Assembly (NCBI GenBank): GCA_002390485.1
Contig: DGPO01000110.1
Location: 1-32,259, forward strand
Direction of reading: 5' to 3'
Length of the DNA: 32,259 bases
Source: Halieaceae bacterium UBA4438
GTDB taxonomy: Bacteria > Pseudomonadota > Gammaproteobacteria > Pseudomonadales > Halieaceae
The notes beneath the pieces were generated by a model, which searched no databases, had not been told where the DNA came from, and saw only the letters and a list, made by a program, of their open reading frames with translations. The first letter of the stretch is position 1, and every line of letters begins with the position of its first letter. Positions 15,965 through 25,521 of this stretch are shown in pieces. The translations under genes and the position numbers were made by a program.

Positions 15965-17263
15965 TTAACTGCCGTAAACAGGGAAGCGTCCACACAATGC
16001 TTTGACGCTTTCCCGAACACGGCTTATCACTTCCTCAGCGTTGTCAGAGTCTAAACTCTCTAAGACATCACACATCCAATGCGTCAACTCAGCTGTTTCG
16101 CCATCAGCAAACCCGCGCGTCGTGATCGCTGGGGTTCCGAGCCTTAAGCCTGAGGTGACAAAAGGCGATCGAGGATCATTCGGGACCGCATTTTTATTCA
16201 CGGTAATAAAGGCACGGCCAAGCGCCGCATCGGCGTCCTTACCCGTGTATGCCTTGTCGCGCAGATCCAATAACATAAGGTGATTATCGGTTCCTCCGGA
16301 CACGAGGTTAAAGCCCCTGGCACAAAACGTTTCAGCCATCACCTTCGCATTTTTAACGACCTGCTTTTGATAATCCACAAACGCCGGGTCCATGGCCTCC
16401 TTAAACGCAACCGCTTTTGCCGCAATGGCGTGCATGAGCGGACCGCCCTGTGCGCCGGGGAAAATGGCCGAATTAAGTTTTTTATGCAGCGCTTCGTTGT
16501 CTCGCGCCAAAATCAAACCGGATCGAGGCCCGCGCAATGTTTTGTGGGTCGTGGTCGTCACAACATCGGCGTGCGGAATCGGGCTTGGATAAACGCCGGC
16601 TGCGACCAAGCCTGCGACGTGCGCCATGTCCACGAGCAAGTAAGCACCAACAGCATCGGCAATCTCACGAAATTTACCCCAATCCATAATTCGGCTGTAA
16701 GCACTGAACCCACCAATAATCAGCTTGGGCTTGTGCTCGAGCGCCATCGCCATAAGGTCATCGTAGTTAATCTCGCCCGTGGCAGTGTCAATGCCATACT
16801 GCACCGGGTTATAAATTTTGCCCGAAAAATTAACACTGGCACCGTGCGTCAGGTGCCCACCATCGGCAAGACTCATTCCCATTACGGTATCGCCAGGCTC
16901 CAGAAGCGCGTGAAAAACGGCAATATTAGCGCTTGATCCTGAGTGCGGCTGGACGTTTGCATAGGCCGCGCCAAACAGTGACTTAGCCCGCTCGATCGCT
17001 AACACTTCGGCGCGATCAACGAATTCACAGCCGCCGTAGTAGCGCTTTCCTGGATAGCCTTCTGCGTATTTATTCGTCAGCACACTACCCTGCGCCTCAA
17101 GCACTCTGGGACTTGCGTAATTTTCCGACGCAATGAGCTCGATATGCTCCTCCTGACGCTGGGCCTCAAGACGCATTGCGTCCCAAAGCTCGTCATCAAA
17201 AGAGGCGATACTTTGTGACGCTGAGTAGCCATGCCCGGCTGGCATGTTCGCTGCCTGATTCAT
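15965..17263 (-). CDS. glyA: Serine hydroxymethyltransferase
   Basis: PLP enzyme interconverting serine and glycine while charging tetrahydrofolate with a one-carbon unit. Seen: [60 protein letters not shown], the PLP-lysine motif [16 protein letters not shown], and [15 protein letters not shown]. About 432 residues from the ATG at 17263, preceded by GGAG at 9 nt; the frame extends to 17338 but those residues are not SHMT-like. First gene of the long minus-strand run toward pgpA. Divergent from ugd. Confidence 0.96.
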   Translation of the reverse strand: MNQAANMPAGHGYSASQSIASFDDELWDAMRLEAQRQEEHIELIASENYASPRVLEAQGSVLTNKYAEGYPGKRYYGGCEFVDRAEVLAIERAKSLFGAAYANVQPHSGSSANIAVFHALLEPGDTVMGMSLADGGHLTHGASVNFSGKIYNPVQYGIDTATGEINYDDLMAMALEHKPKLIIGGFSAYSRIMDWGKFREIADAVGAYLLVDMAHVAGLVAAGVYPSPIPHADVVTTTTHKTLRGPRSGLILARDNEALHKKLNSAIFPGAQGGPLMHAIAAKAVAFKEAMDPAFVDYQKQVVKNAKVMAETFCARGFNLVSGGTDNHLMLLDLRDKAYTGKDADAALGRAFITVNKNAVPNDPRSPFVTSGLRLGTPAITTRGFADGETAELTHWMCDVLESLDSDNAEEVISRVRESVKALCGRFPVYGS

Positions 17264-17461
17264 TAAAAGGGTCTCCAACAAGTCTGTAAGTCGCGTAAGA
17301 AAATCGATGATGTTGCGCATGATAACGCAGCTGCACACACCATGCAGTGGATTAGGTAGTTTTACCTGAGCAAGTCGGTGTCAGAAGCCTTGTCTGTCAT
17401 ATTTCATTCACAAAATTGCAATATTATGCGGGCTCGATTTATGACAACAGGGCCTTAAATC
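17264..17461. promoter_or_regulatory. Divergent glyA/ugd control region
   Basis: 198 bp between two divergent starts, so promoters for both operons should lie here. A TATTAT -10-like box at 17422-17427 on the plus strand could serve ugd, but no good -35 is correctly spaced. AGGTA-GTTT-TACCT at 17354-17367 is a small inverted repeat that could be an operator or chance. No known operator such as a PurR or MetR site was recognised. Confidence 0.35.
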
Positions 17462-18802
17462 ATGCGAATTAGTATCTTTGGCAGTGGTTATGTGGGCCTG
17501 GTACAGGCGGCGGTTTTTGCCAACGTGGGTCACCGCGTGATTTGCATGGACGTGGATGCAGAGCGCGTTGAGCGTCTCCGCCAGGGTCAGGTCCCCTTTT
17601 TCGAGCCCGGCCTGAGCGAAATGGTGCGCCAGGGCGTCAGCGAAGGCCTGCTGACGTTCACCGATAACACGCAAACCGCGGTTCAAGACAGCGATTATCT
17701 TTTTATCTGCGTCGGAACACCGGCAGGCGACGACGGCAGCGCTGATTTACAGTACGTCATGAGCGTGGCGGATGGTATTGCAGAGCACATCAACGGTCGA
17801 AAAATTGTGATTAATAAATCGACCGTCCCTGTCGGGACGACCGACGCCGTAACGGCGCGCATTCAAGCAGGCCTTGACCTAAGCGAGAATCACCATCCGT
17901 TTGAGGTCTGCTCAAACCCCGAGTTTTTGAAAGAAGGGTCCGCAGTTGCTGATGCGAAGAGTCCTGATCGCATTGTGATTGGAGCAATGTCCTCTGACAC
18001 GATCGAAGAGTTTCGACTTATGTATGCCGCATTCAGTCGCAACCACGACAAGCTTGTCATCATGGACCCTCGCAGTGCCGAGCTCACGAAGTATGCAGCG
18101 AACGCGATGCTCGCCACCAAAATCAGTTTTATCAATGAGATTGCTAATATCGCCGAAACCGTCGGTGCCGACATTGAGCAGGTCCGACGAGGCATTGGCT
18201 CAGACCCGCGTATTGGCTACCAGTTCATCTATCCGGGCGCCGGCTACGGGGGCTCTTGTTTCCCTAAAGACGTCCGAGCCCTGAAACACCTCGCGCACTC
18301 TAAGGGCGGCCATGCGTCAATTCTGACCGCGGTCCACGACACCAATCAGCGGCAGAAAAATAAGTTAGGTGAGCGCCTGATGGCGCGGATCGGCGCCAAC
18401 CTCACCGGTAAAACCATTGCCGTTTGGGGCCTGGCCTTCAAACCCAATACCGATGACATGCGCGAGGCGCCGAGTCGTTTTCTCCTTGAAAATATCTGGT
18501 CATGCGGCGGGCAGGTTCGGGCGTTTGATCCCGAAGCCATGGCATCGTGTAAAGCGATTTACGGTGACCGCGACGACATTGTTTACGTCAGCAGCAAAGA
18601 CGAGGCGCTGGAGGGCGCTGACTGTTTGGTGGTGTGTACCGAATGGAAAACGTTTTGGTCGCCGGACTTCGACAAGATTAAAGCCACACTCCGTCAACCT
18701 GTGATTATCGATGGCCGGAATCTGTACGATCCTCGTCATCTGGCAAGCATGGGGCTTGAGTACTACGGTATTGGCCGAGGGTTATCGGTGACAAAATGTT
18801 AA
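17462..18802 (+). CDS. ugd: UDP-glucose 6-dehydrogenase
   Basis: NAD-dependent four-electron oxidation of UDP-glucose to UDP-glucuronate, a precursor for capsule, exopolysaccharide or lipid decoration. Rossmann motif IFGSGYVGLVQA at the N-terminus, CVGTPAGDDGSADL, NKSTVPVGTTD, NPEFLKEGSAVAD, the catalytic cysteine in GAGYGGSCFPKD, and WGLAFKPNTDDMREAPS. 446 residues, normal for bacterial UGDs. GDP-mannose dehydrogenases share the fold, but the motifs favour UDP-glucose. Overlaps the next gene by 7 nt, which is unexpected because that gene belongs with rimK. Confidence 0.94.
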   Translation: MRISIFGSGYVGLVQAAVFANVGHRVICMDVDAERVERLRQGQVPFFEPGLSEMVRQGVSEGLLTFTDNTQTAVQDSDYLFICVGTPAGDDGSADLQYVMSVADGIAEHINGRKIVINKSTVPVGTTDAVTARIQAGLDLSENHHPFEVCSNPEFLKEGSAVADAKSPDRIVIGAMSSDTIEEFRLMYAAFSRNHDKLVIMDPRSAELTKYAANAMLATKISFINEIANIAETVGADIEQVRRGIGSDPRIGYQFIYPGAGYGGSCFPKDVRALKHLAHSKGGHASILTAVHDTNQRQKNKLGERLMARIGANLTGKTIAVWGLAFKPNTDDMREAPSRFLLENIWSCGGQVRAFDPEAMASCKAIYGDRDDIVYVSSKDEALEGADCLVVCTEWKTFWSPDFDKIKATLRQPVIIDGRNLYDPRHLASMGLEYYGIGRGLSVTKC

Positions 18803-19245
18803 ATGCATACACTTTGGGCTGGAGAGAGTGGGTTGAACTGCCCGAACTCGCCATTGGTCCCATTAAAGCAAAAGTAGACACGGGCGCTCGGACCAGTGCG
18901 TTGCACGCCGTCGATCTAGAACTGTTTGAGCGCAATGGCGATCAATGGGTCTCGTTCGCGTTTGAATCCGCAGACGGCTCGCTTGGCGCTGTTAATGAAG
19001 CGCCGGTTATTGAGTTTCGAGAGGTGACAAATTCGGGCGGCCAAAGCGAGTCTCGTCCTGTCATTAAGACGCCCTTAAAACTGGGCGCGGTTTTTAAGCT
19101 CGTCGAACTGACGCTGACCCAGCGCGAAAACATGGCGTATCGGATGCTACTTGGACGCACGTCTTTGTTCTCCGACTTTGTCGTCGACCCCTCTGAGAGT
19201 TTTTTGCAAGGCGGTGACGAAAGCCACCCCGGAGCACCCGAATGA
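18796..19245 (+). CDS. RimK-associated ATP-dependent zinc protease family protein (RimB-like)
   Basis: 149 residues with the retropepsin-like core of this family: [13 protein letters not shown] (aspartate of the DTGA motif near residue 30) and a late MLLGRTSLF. In Pseudomonas a protein of this family, RimB, acts with RimK, trimming the poly-glutamate tails that RimK adds to ribosomal protein S6. The immediate rimK neighbour, with a 4-nt ATGA overlap, fits that role. The start ATG lies inside the ugd end. Confidence 0.88.
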   Translation: MLNAYTLGWREWVELPELAIGPIKAKVDTGARTSALHAVDLELFERNGDQWVSFAFESADGSLGAVNEAPVIEFREVTNSGGQSESRPVIKTPLKLGAVFKLVELTLTQRENMAYRMLLGRTSLFSDFVVDPSESFLQGGDESHPGAPE

Positions 19246-20147
19246 AGATCGCCATTTTATCCCGAAATCCCGACCTCTACAGTACAAGCAGGCTGAGGGA
19301 AGAAGCGGAGAAAAAAAGCCATGAGTGTCGGGTGATCGACACGCTCAAGTGCTCTATCGACATTACAACGGCCAACCCAGCAATCTGGTATACCGGCGAG
19401 AAGCTTGAGCGTCAGGATGCGATCATCCCGCGGATCGGTGCGTCAATCACCGATTACGGGACGGCGGTCATCCGTCAATTCGAGATGATGGACACCTATT
19501 GTTTAGTGGGCTCAATTCCACTGGGGCGCTCGCGCTCGAAGCTTCGCGCGCTGCAACTCCTTGCGCGCAAAGGCCTAGGCATGCCAGCCACGGGATTTGC
19601 ACACGACGTGCACAATACCCGTCAGCTGATAAAACTGGTGGGCGGCGCGCCTGTTGTAGTGAAACTCCTCGAGGGCACTCAGGGCCGTGGCGTTGTACTC
19701 GCTGAAACCGCGAAAGCTGCGGAATCAGTGATCGATGCATTCACTGAGCTGAAAGCCGACTTTTTGGTCCAAGAATTCATCAAAGAAGCCGGCGGCAGCG
19801 ACGTGCGGTGCTTCGTGATCGGTAAGCGGGTCGTGGCCGCGATGGAACGCACCTCGTCTCCCGGTGAGTTTCGCTCTAATTTACACCGTGGTGGCAGTGC
19901 TCAGCTGACGAAACTTTCGCCGGCGGAACGCCGAACCGCGGTGAAGGCGGCGCAAACAATGGGACTCGATGTGGCAGGTGTCGACCTCATTCGATCGAGC
20001 AGAGGCCCACTGGTTCTCGAGGTGAACTCCTCCCCTGGACTGCGAGGCATTGAAGAAGCCACGGGGGTGAATGTTGCCGGAAAAATCGTCAAGTACATTG
20101 AAGACAATGTGGACTCGCCACGGTCGCGGCGTAAAGATAAAGGATGA
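19242..20147 (+). CDS. rimK: S6--L-glutamate ligase RimK
   Basis: ATP-grasp ligase that adds glutamates to the C-terminus of ribosomal protein S6, altering ribosome function. Strong match to E. coli Rim[62 protein letters not shown] (ATP-binding loop), [24 protein letters not shown], and [14 protein letters not shown] with metal-binding E/N. 301 residues, with a short basic tail. Its likely substrate gene rpsF lies about 9 kb away in this window. Confidence 0.95.
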   Translation: MKIAILSRNPDLYSTSRLREEAEKKSHECRVIDTLKCSIDITTANPAIWYTGEKLERQDAIIPRIGASITDYGTAVIRQFEMMDTYCLVGSIPLGRSRSKLRALQLLARKGLGMPATGFAHDVHNTRQLIKLVGGAPVVVKLLEGTQGRGVVLAETAKAAESVIDAFTELKADFLVQEFIKEAGGSDVRCFVIGKRVVAAMERTSSPGEFRSNLHRGGSAQLTKLSPAERRTAVKAAQTMGLDVAGVDLIRSSRGPLVLEVNSSPGLRGIEEATGVNVAGKIVKYIEDNVDSPRSRRKDKG

Positions 20148-20210
20148 ATTTTCCGCGATACCAAACCGGGCTTTATGGCAGTAACACGCGAAAAAAATGA
20201 ATCGAATCAA

Positions 20211-20338
20211 TACCGAGATCGTCCAAAGATCCCATCAGACAATCTCGTCAGCCCCTAACCGATGGACTTATTGGTAAGGCGGTCGATCTTCTCTCGTGAA
20301 ATAAGGTTCTCATCGGTAAACTTCACGCCTTATCTATG
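20211..20338 (+). ncRNA. Possible structured RNA or leader between rimK and ettA
   Basis: No gene fits the 258 bp from 20148 to 20405. Several exact inverted repeats occur: CGAGAT 20214-20219 with ATCTCG 20242-20247; CCGATG 20259-20264 with CATCGG 20311-20316; TAAGGCG 20275-20281 with CGCCTTA 20326-20332; CGTGAA 20295-20300 with TTCACG 20322-20327. The last two compete or stack. With the terminator directly after, this could be a small RNA, a rimK 3' UTR, or an attenuator ahead of ettA. No clear promoter is seen. Confidence 0.25.
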
Positions 20339-20360
20339 CCGAGAGTAAACTCTCGGTTTT
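20339..20360 (+). terminator. Rho-independent terminator upstream of ettA
   Basis: CCGAGAG and CTCTCGG form a 7-bp stem (8 if the inner pair closes) around TAAA, followed by TTTT. It ends the ugd-rimB-rimK transcript or a small RNA. It lies only 45 bp before the ettA ATG, so it could also attenuate ettA, or read-through could feed ettA. Confidence 0.7.
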
Positions 20361-20405
20361 CGAGCCCATACTCGACAACCACAATCGCTAAAGGCGCTAT
20401 TCATT

Positions 20406-22094
<1,689 letters not shown>

Positions 22095-22104
22095 CACTCG
22101 TTGC

Positions 22105-23472
22105 TCAATCAAACAGGGCAATGGCCTCGTCAAGCCGAGACACTGGTTGCACGTCAATGCCAGGGATAGGCGTTCGTGGGGCATTTCCCTTGGGGACAAT
22201 CGCGCGTTTAAATCCATGCTTGGCGGCCTCTGCGATTCGCTCCTGACCACTGGCCACGGGGCGAATCTCACCCGTCAGGCCAACTTCACCAAAGACGACT
22301 AAGTCCTTGGGTAACACTCGATTTCGAAGGCTTGAGACCACCGCAAGGAGCAGGGACAAGTCGCCACTTGTTTCCGCAATCCGAACACCGCCCACCACAT
22401 TGGCAAAGACATCCTGATCGCCCACATGTAAGCCCACATGCCGGTGCAGTACGGCGAGGAGCATCGCTAGCCTGTTTTGCTCAAAACCAACAGCCACCCG
22501 GCGCGGATTGCCCAAATTACTAGCGTCCACTAAGGCCTGAATTTCAACCAATAAGGGCCGAGTACCCTCCCACACCACAACGACCACCGTACCGGGAGCC
22601 GGTGTTTCAGCGCGCTCAAGAAAAATTGCAGAAGGGTTTAAGATCTCTTTAAGACCGCGATCGGTCATTGCAAACACGCCCAGTTCGTTGACGGCACCAA
22701 AACGGTTCTTTTGCCCACGCAGCGTTCGGTAGCGGGAATCTTGTTCACCTTCAAGCAATACTGAACAATCGATCATGTGCTCAAGAACCTTGGGGCCGGC
22801 TAAGCTCCCATCCTTGGTCACGTGACCGACCAATATCAACACGGTCCCGGTCTGCTTGGCATAGCGTGTCAATAATGCTGCGCAGTCTCTGACCTGCGCA
22901 ACACTGCCCGGCGCTGACGTCAGCGCATCGCTGTGCACGACTTGAATGGAGTCAACCACCAGAATTTTGGGTTTGTGTTGATCGGCCGCCGAAAGGATTT
23001 CATTGACGTCGGTTTCAGCCATCAGTTGCAGCGAATCAGTCTCTAAACCCAAGCGAGATGCGCGCATAGCAACCTGCTGAGGAGACTCTTCACCCGTCAC
23101 ATAAAGTGAGGATGCGCTTGAGGCGAGGGTGCAGAGTGTTTGTAACAGGAGCGTGCTTTTCCCCGCCCCAGGGTGCCCCCCAATCAGTATGGCAGAGCCA
23201 GGAACGAAGCCCCCACCCAACACACGGTCTAGCTCTGCAGAGCCCGAACTGAAGCGAGGCAAATCAACCAGATCAATGTCCGAGAGCTTTTGTACCGTTG
23301 CGGTGGCGCCCACGAAGCCACCGCGCACCTTTTGCAACGACGACGTAGGACCCCCTGAAATTCGAACCTCAGTCAGTGTGTTCCACGCTTGACAGGCCGA
23401 ACACTGGCCCTGCCATTTTCGATAGTCTGCACCACAGTCGTTACACACAAAGGCTGACTTGGTTTTTGCCAT
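22105..23472 (-). CDS. radA: DNA repair protein RadA
   Basis: RecA-related, DnaB-like helicase that extends heteroduplex during recombination. N-terminal C4 zinc finger CNDC...CSAC (about residues 9-29), Walker A GGHPGAGKSTLL, Walker B LVVDSIQ, the RadA-specific KNRFG motif (in GQKNRFGAV), and a C-terminal Lon-protease-like domain that lacks peptidase residues. 455 residues, normal. Its start is nearly back to back with the DnaT-like gene, so replication and recombination functions cluster here. Confidence 0.96.
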   Translation of the reverse strand: MAKTKSAFVCNDCGADYRKWQGQCSACQAWNTLTEVRISGGPTSSLQKVRGGFVGATATVQKLSDIDLVDLPRFSSGSAELDRVLGGGFVPGSAILIGGHPGAGKSTLLLQTLCTLASSASSLYVTGEESPQQVAMRASRLGLETDSLQLMAETDVNEILSAADQHKPKILVVDSIQVVHSDALTSAPGSVAQVRDCAALLTRYAKQTGTVLILVGHVTKDGSLAGPKVLEHMIDCSVLLEGEQDSRYRTLRGQKNRFGAVNELGVFAMTDRGLKEILNPSAIFLERAETPAPGTVVVVVWEGTRPLLVEIQALVDASNLGNPRRVAVGFEQNRLAMLLAVLHRHVGLHVGDQDVFANVVGGVRIAETSGDLSLLLAVVSSLRNRVLPKDLVVFGEVGLTGEIRPVASGQERIAEAAKHGFKRAIVPKGNAPRTPIPGIDVQPVSRLDEAIALFD

Positions 23473-23513
23473 AGAACACTCCGACAGGGGTGCCTCAGCA
23501 CCGCGAAACCGCT

Positions 23514-24578
23514 ATGCTATCAGACCAAGAGTCACTGTTTGCATTCATGTCTAATCCGCGATTCATTCCAGAGCGTTATTGCACCTTTTCCAGCCAGCTT
23601 GCGGCAACCATTGGCTTGGAGGAGGCCGTGTTGCTGCAAGGCTTGGGCAATCAGCTCTCTGCGCAAAAAGACCAACAATCGACGATCTCGATCACCGCGT
23701 TAGTGGACGAGTTCCCGTTCTGGGACACCGTAAAAATTGGTCAGCTGCTGCAACGAATCGTCGATCTAGGCATCTTGCCCGCGCGACCGTCCTCGTCGGA
23801 CCCATTGGTATGGGTCACCACGGATAACGCCCCGGTACAAAGCGCACCCGAGCGTGTCACCTCGACTTGGGCGCCTAGCGAGCACCTCATTGACCTGTTA
23901 AACCTGAACCATGGGCTGACACGCCACTTCACGCTCGAACAGTTGACAACGTTTGATCGTACGGGCGATATCCGAACCCTCGAGGCGCGTTTTCGTCACC
24001 ACGTACTCGCACGATGGCGTCAGCAGCAAAAGCACCCTGCATTTACGATCAGTGAGCCCCTACGTTTTGACAACGCCTGGGAACCCAGTGCGGATGCGAA
24101 GGAGATTTTAGTCCGCGCGGAGATGCCCGAAGATTTTCTTGAGTCTATTCGCCCTGAGTTCATTTTGTATTGGAAAGAGCGCGGTGGTGCACCCAAAGAT
24201 GTGAACAGCAAGTTTATTCAGTTTGCGCGCCAGCGCTGGGTCCGGCACGCGAACAGTCTGCAACACAGTACCGTGCCTGAACGACTCGATCCGACCTGGA
24301 AACCTAACGCGGCGGTCTACGAGACATTGGAACTTTCTGATATTTCCGCGCAATATATCGACTCAGTCCTTAATGAATTTATTGTTTATTGGGTCGACAG
24401 TAATGAAGTACACACGTCGTGGAATGCAAAGTTTTTGCAACACGTAAAATACCAGTGGCAACGCCACCAGGAGCAAGCGAGTGGCAGATCAGCAGCAGGC
24501 GGGGGAGCTCGCCCAACAGATCGTACAAAAGACCGCAGCATCACCGACGATCTCAGCGACACCAGCTGGGCGGGATGA
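23514..24578 (+). CDS. DnaT-like protein with three tandem repeats
   Basis: About 354 residues from ATG 23514; GTG 23490 and ATG 23547 are also possible and no ribosome-binding site decides. N-terminal part (about 15-90) looks like a winged helix (FIPERYCTFSSQLAATIGLEEAVLLQ). Then three related units of about 55 residues start with WxP and end with a basic WxRH-like helix: TWAPSEHL to LARWRQQ, AWEPSADA to RQRWVRH, and TWKPNAAV to YQWQRH. Units 2 and 3 carry the DnaT-like ssDNA-binding pattern (F..YW, then KF.....W). E. coli DnaT has one such domain and helps PriA load DnaB. The low-complexity C-terminus overlaps the next gene. Origin is inferred. Confidence 0.75.
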   Translation: MLSDQESLFAFMSNPRFIPERYCTFSSQLAATIGLEEAVLLQGLGNQLSAQKDQQSTISITALVDEFPFWDTVKIGQLLQRIVDLGILPARPSSSDPLVWVTTDNAPVQSAPERVTSTWAPSEHLIDLLNLNHGLTRHFTLEQLTTFDRTGDIRTLEARFRHHVLARWRQQQKHPAFTISEPLRFDNAWEPSADAKEILVRAEMPEDFLESIRPEFILYWKERGGAPKDVNSKFIQFARQRWVRHANSLQHSTVPERLDPTWKPNAAVYETLELSDISAQYIDSVLNEFIVYWVDSNEVHTSWNAKFLQHVKYQWQRHQEQASGRSAAGGGARPTDRTKDRSITDDLSDTSWAG

Positions 24579-25161
24579 GGCGTCCAGAATCGATGAAGCC
24601 GATTTGATCGATACTATCAATCAAGTCTTTGCTCTTTTTCGCCTGAACTATCACAACCAATACTACGCCGCATGGTCCGATGCACAGCAACTCGGACAGG
24701 TGAAGCGGCTGTGGCTTGAGGCCCTCGGTGATTTTTCAGGTGAGCTCATTCTCATGGGTGCGCGGCGCGCCATTGAAGCAAGCGAATACCTACCGACATT
24801 AAACCGCATGCTGGAGAGTTGCTCCCAAGCGCTCGGGGAACTAGGCTTACCAACCGCCGCCGCGGCTTACGAGGAGGCCTGTTTAGCGACCAGCCCCAAG
24901 GTCGAGGCGATCTGGACTCACCCTATTGTCTACCTTGCAGGCAGAGATGCGGGGTGGCACCTTTTGGCAAACTCCACGCGCAGTGAAGCACTGCCGCGCT
25001 ATCAGGTTCATTACAACCGCTGGCTGAAAAGTGCGCTTAAAGGCGAGCACTTAACAATACCTGAACGAAAGCAACTCGAAGAGGCGTCAAACGAAACCCG
25101 TATGACATTGGAAGATCGACAGGCGGCACTGACGTCTCTGCGTCAACAGCTAAAGCTCTGA
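24481..25161 (+). CDS. Lambda P-like replication protein (putative DnaB helicase loader)
   Basis: 226 residues. The middle (about 40-115: DTINQVFALFRLNYHNQYY, then QVKRLWLEALGDFS, ARRAIEASEYLPTLNRMLESC) and the end (AYEEACLATSP, WTHPIVYLAGRDAGW) match the Replication protein P family, phage proteins that capture DnaB and load it at the origin. Start: GTG 24481 with AGGAG 7 nt upstream, convincing although it lies 98 nt inside the preceding gene in another frame. The next ATG is well inside conserved sequence. It sits about 340 bp from the 3' end of dnaB. No integrase, capsid or other phage gene is nearby, so it looks domesticated. Confidence 0.78.
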   Translation: MADQQQAGELAQQIVQKTAASPTISATPAGRDEASRIDEADLIDTINQVFALFRLNYHNQYYAAWSDAQQLGQVKRLWLEALGDFSGELILMGARRAIEASEYLPTLNRMLESCSQALGELGLPTAAAAYEEACLATSPKVEAIWTHPIVYLAGRDAGWHLLANSTRSEALPRYQVHYNRWLKSALKGEHLTIPERKQLEEASNETRMTLEDRQAALTSLRQQLKL

Positions 25162-25521
25162 ATCATAGCCCTGCTCGACCAAATAACGTTCGAGCTCCTG
25201 ACGCTGCGCCTCGAGTGTCGTAATCAAATTTTGCGCCTGATCGAGGGTACCTGCTGTCATGGCCGTTTGAAGGTGTTTGGCGCTATTTGCCAGAGGCATT
25301 GCCTGTGCGTTACTGCAGGTGCCTTTTAACCGATGCGCTAACGCGCGAATAGGCTCGGGGTCGTTCTCGGTCGCAAGGCTTTGCAGCGCCGTAACATCGC
25401 TATAAACCTCCGCCCTAAATTTCCCGACGATCATCTTTACCAGATCTGCATCGCCACCCAGCATTTCACCAAGCACCACCAAGTCCATGGGTGGCAGATC
25501 ACTAGGGTCCGTAATTCTCAT
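25150..25521 (-). CDS. Orphan histidine phosphotransfer (HPt) protein
   Basis: 123 residues forming a single four-helix HPt domain. The phospho-accepting histidine is H63 in RALAHRLKGTCSNAQA, with the usual K and G four and five positions on; the upstream FRAEVYSDVTALQSLA and downstream LANSAKHLQTAM helices fit. It has no kinase or receiver domain and none is encoded nearby, so partners are unknown. ATG 25521 lies inside the last 20 nt of dnaB with a purine-rich stretch upstream; ATG 25488 would be a shorter alternative. Its 3' end overlaps the P-like gene by 12 nt. Confidence 0.8.
   Translation of the reverse strand: MRITDPSDLPPMDLVVLGEMLGGDADLVKMIVGKFRAEVYSDVTALQSLATENDPEPIRALAHRLKGTCSNAQAMPLANSAKHLQTAMTAGTLDQAQNLITTLEAQRQELERYLVEQGYDSEL

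Noticed and set aside
16280..16936. Open frame of 218 codons antisense to glyA
   Set aside because: Lies wholly inside the well-conserved glyA gene; composition (Arg/His/Asn-rich) and lack of any recognisable domain fit a shadow frame.
23514..25161. Prophage remnant as a full explanation for the DnaT/P-like pair
   Set aside because: No integrase, repressor, structural or lysis genes and no attachment repeats nearby; both genes are intact and fit compactly between housekeeping genes. A phage origin of the P-like gene remains possible.
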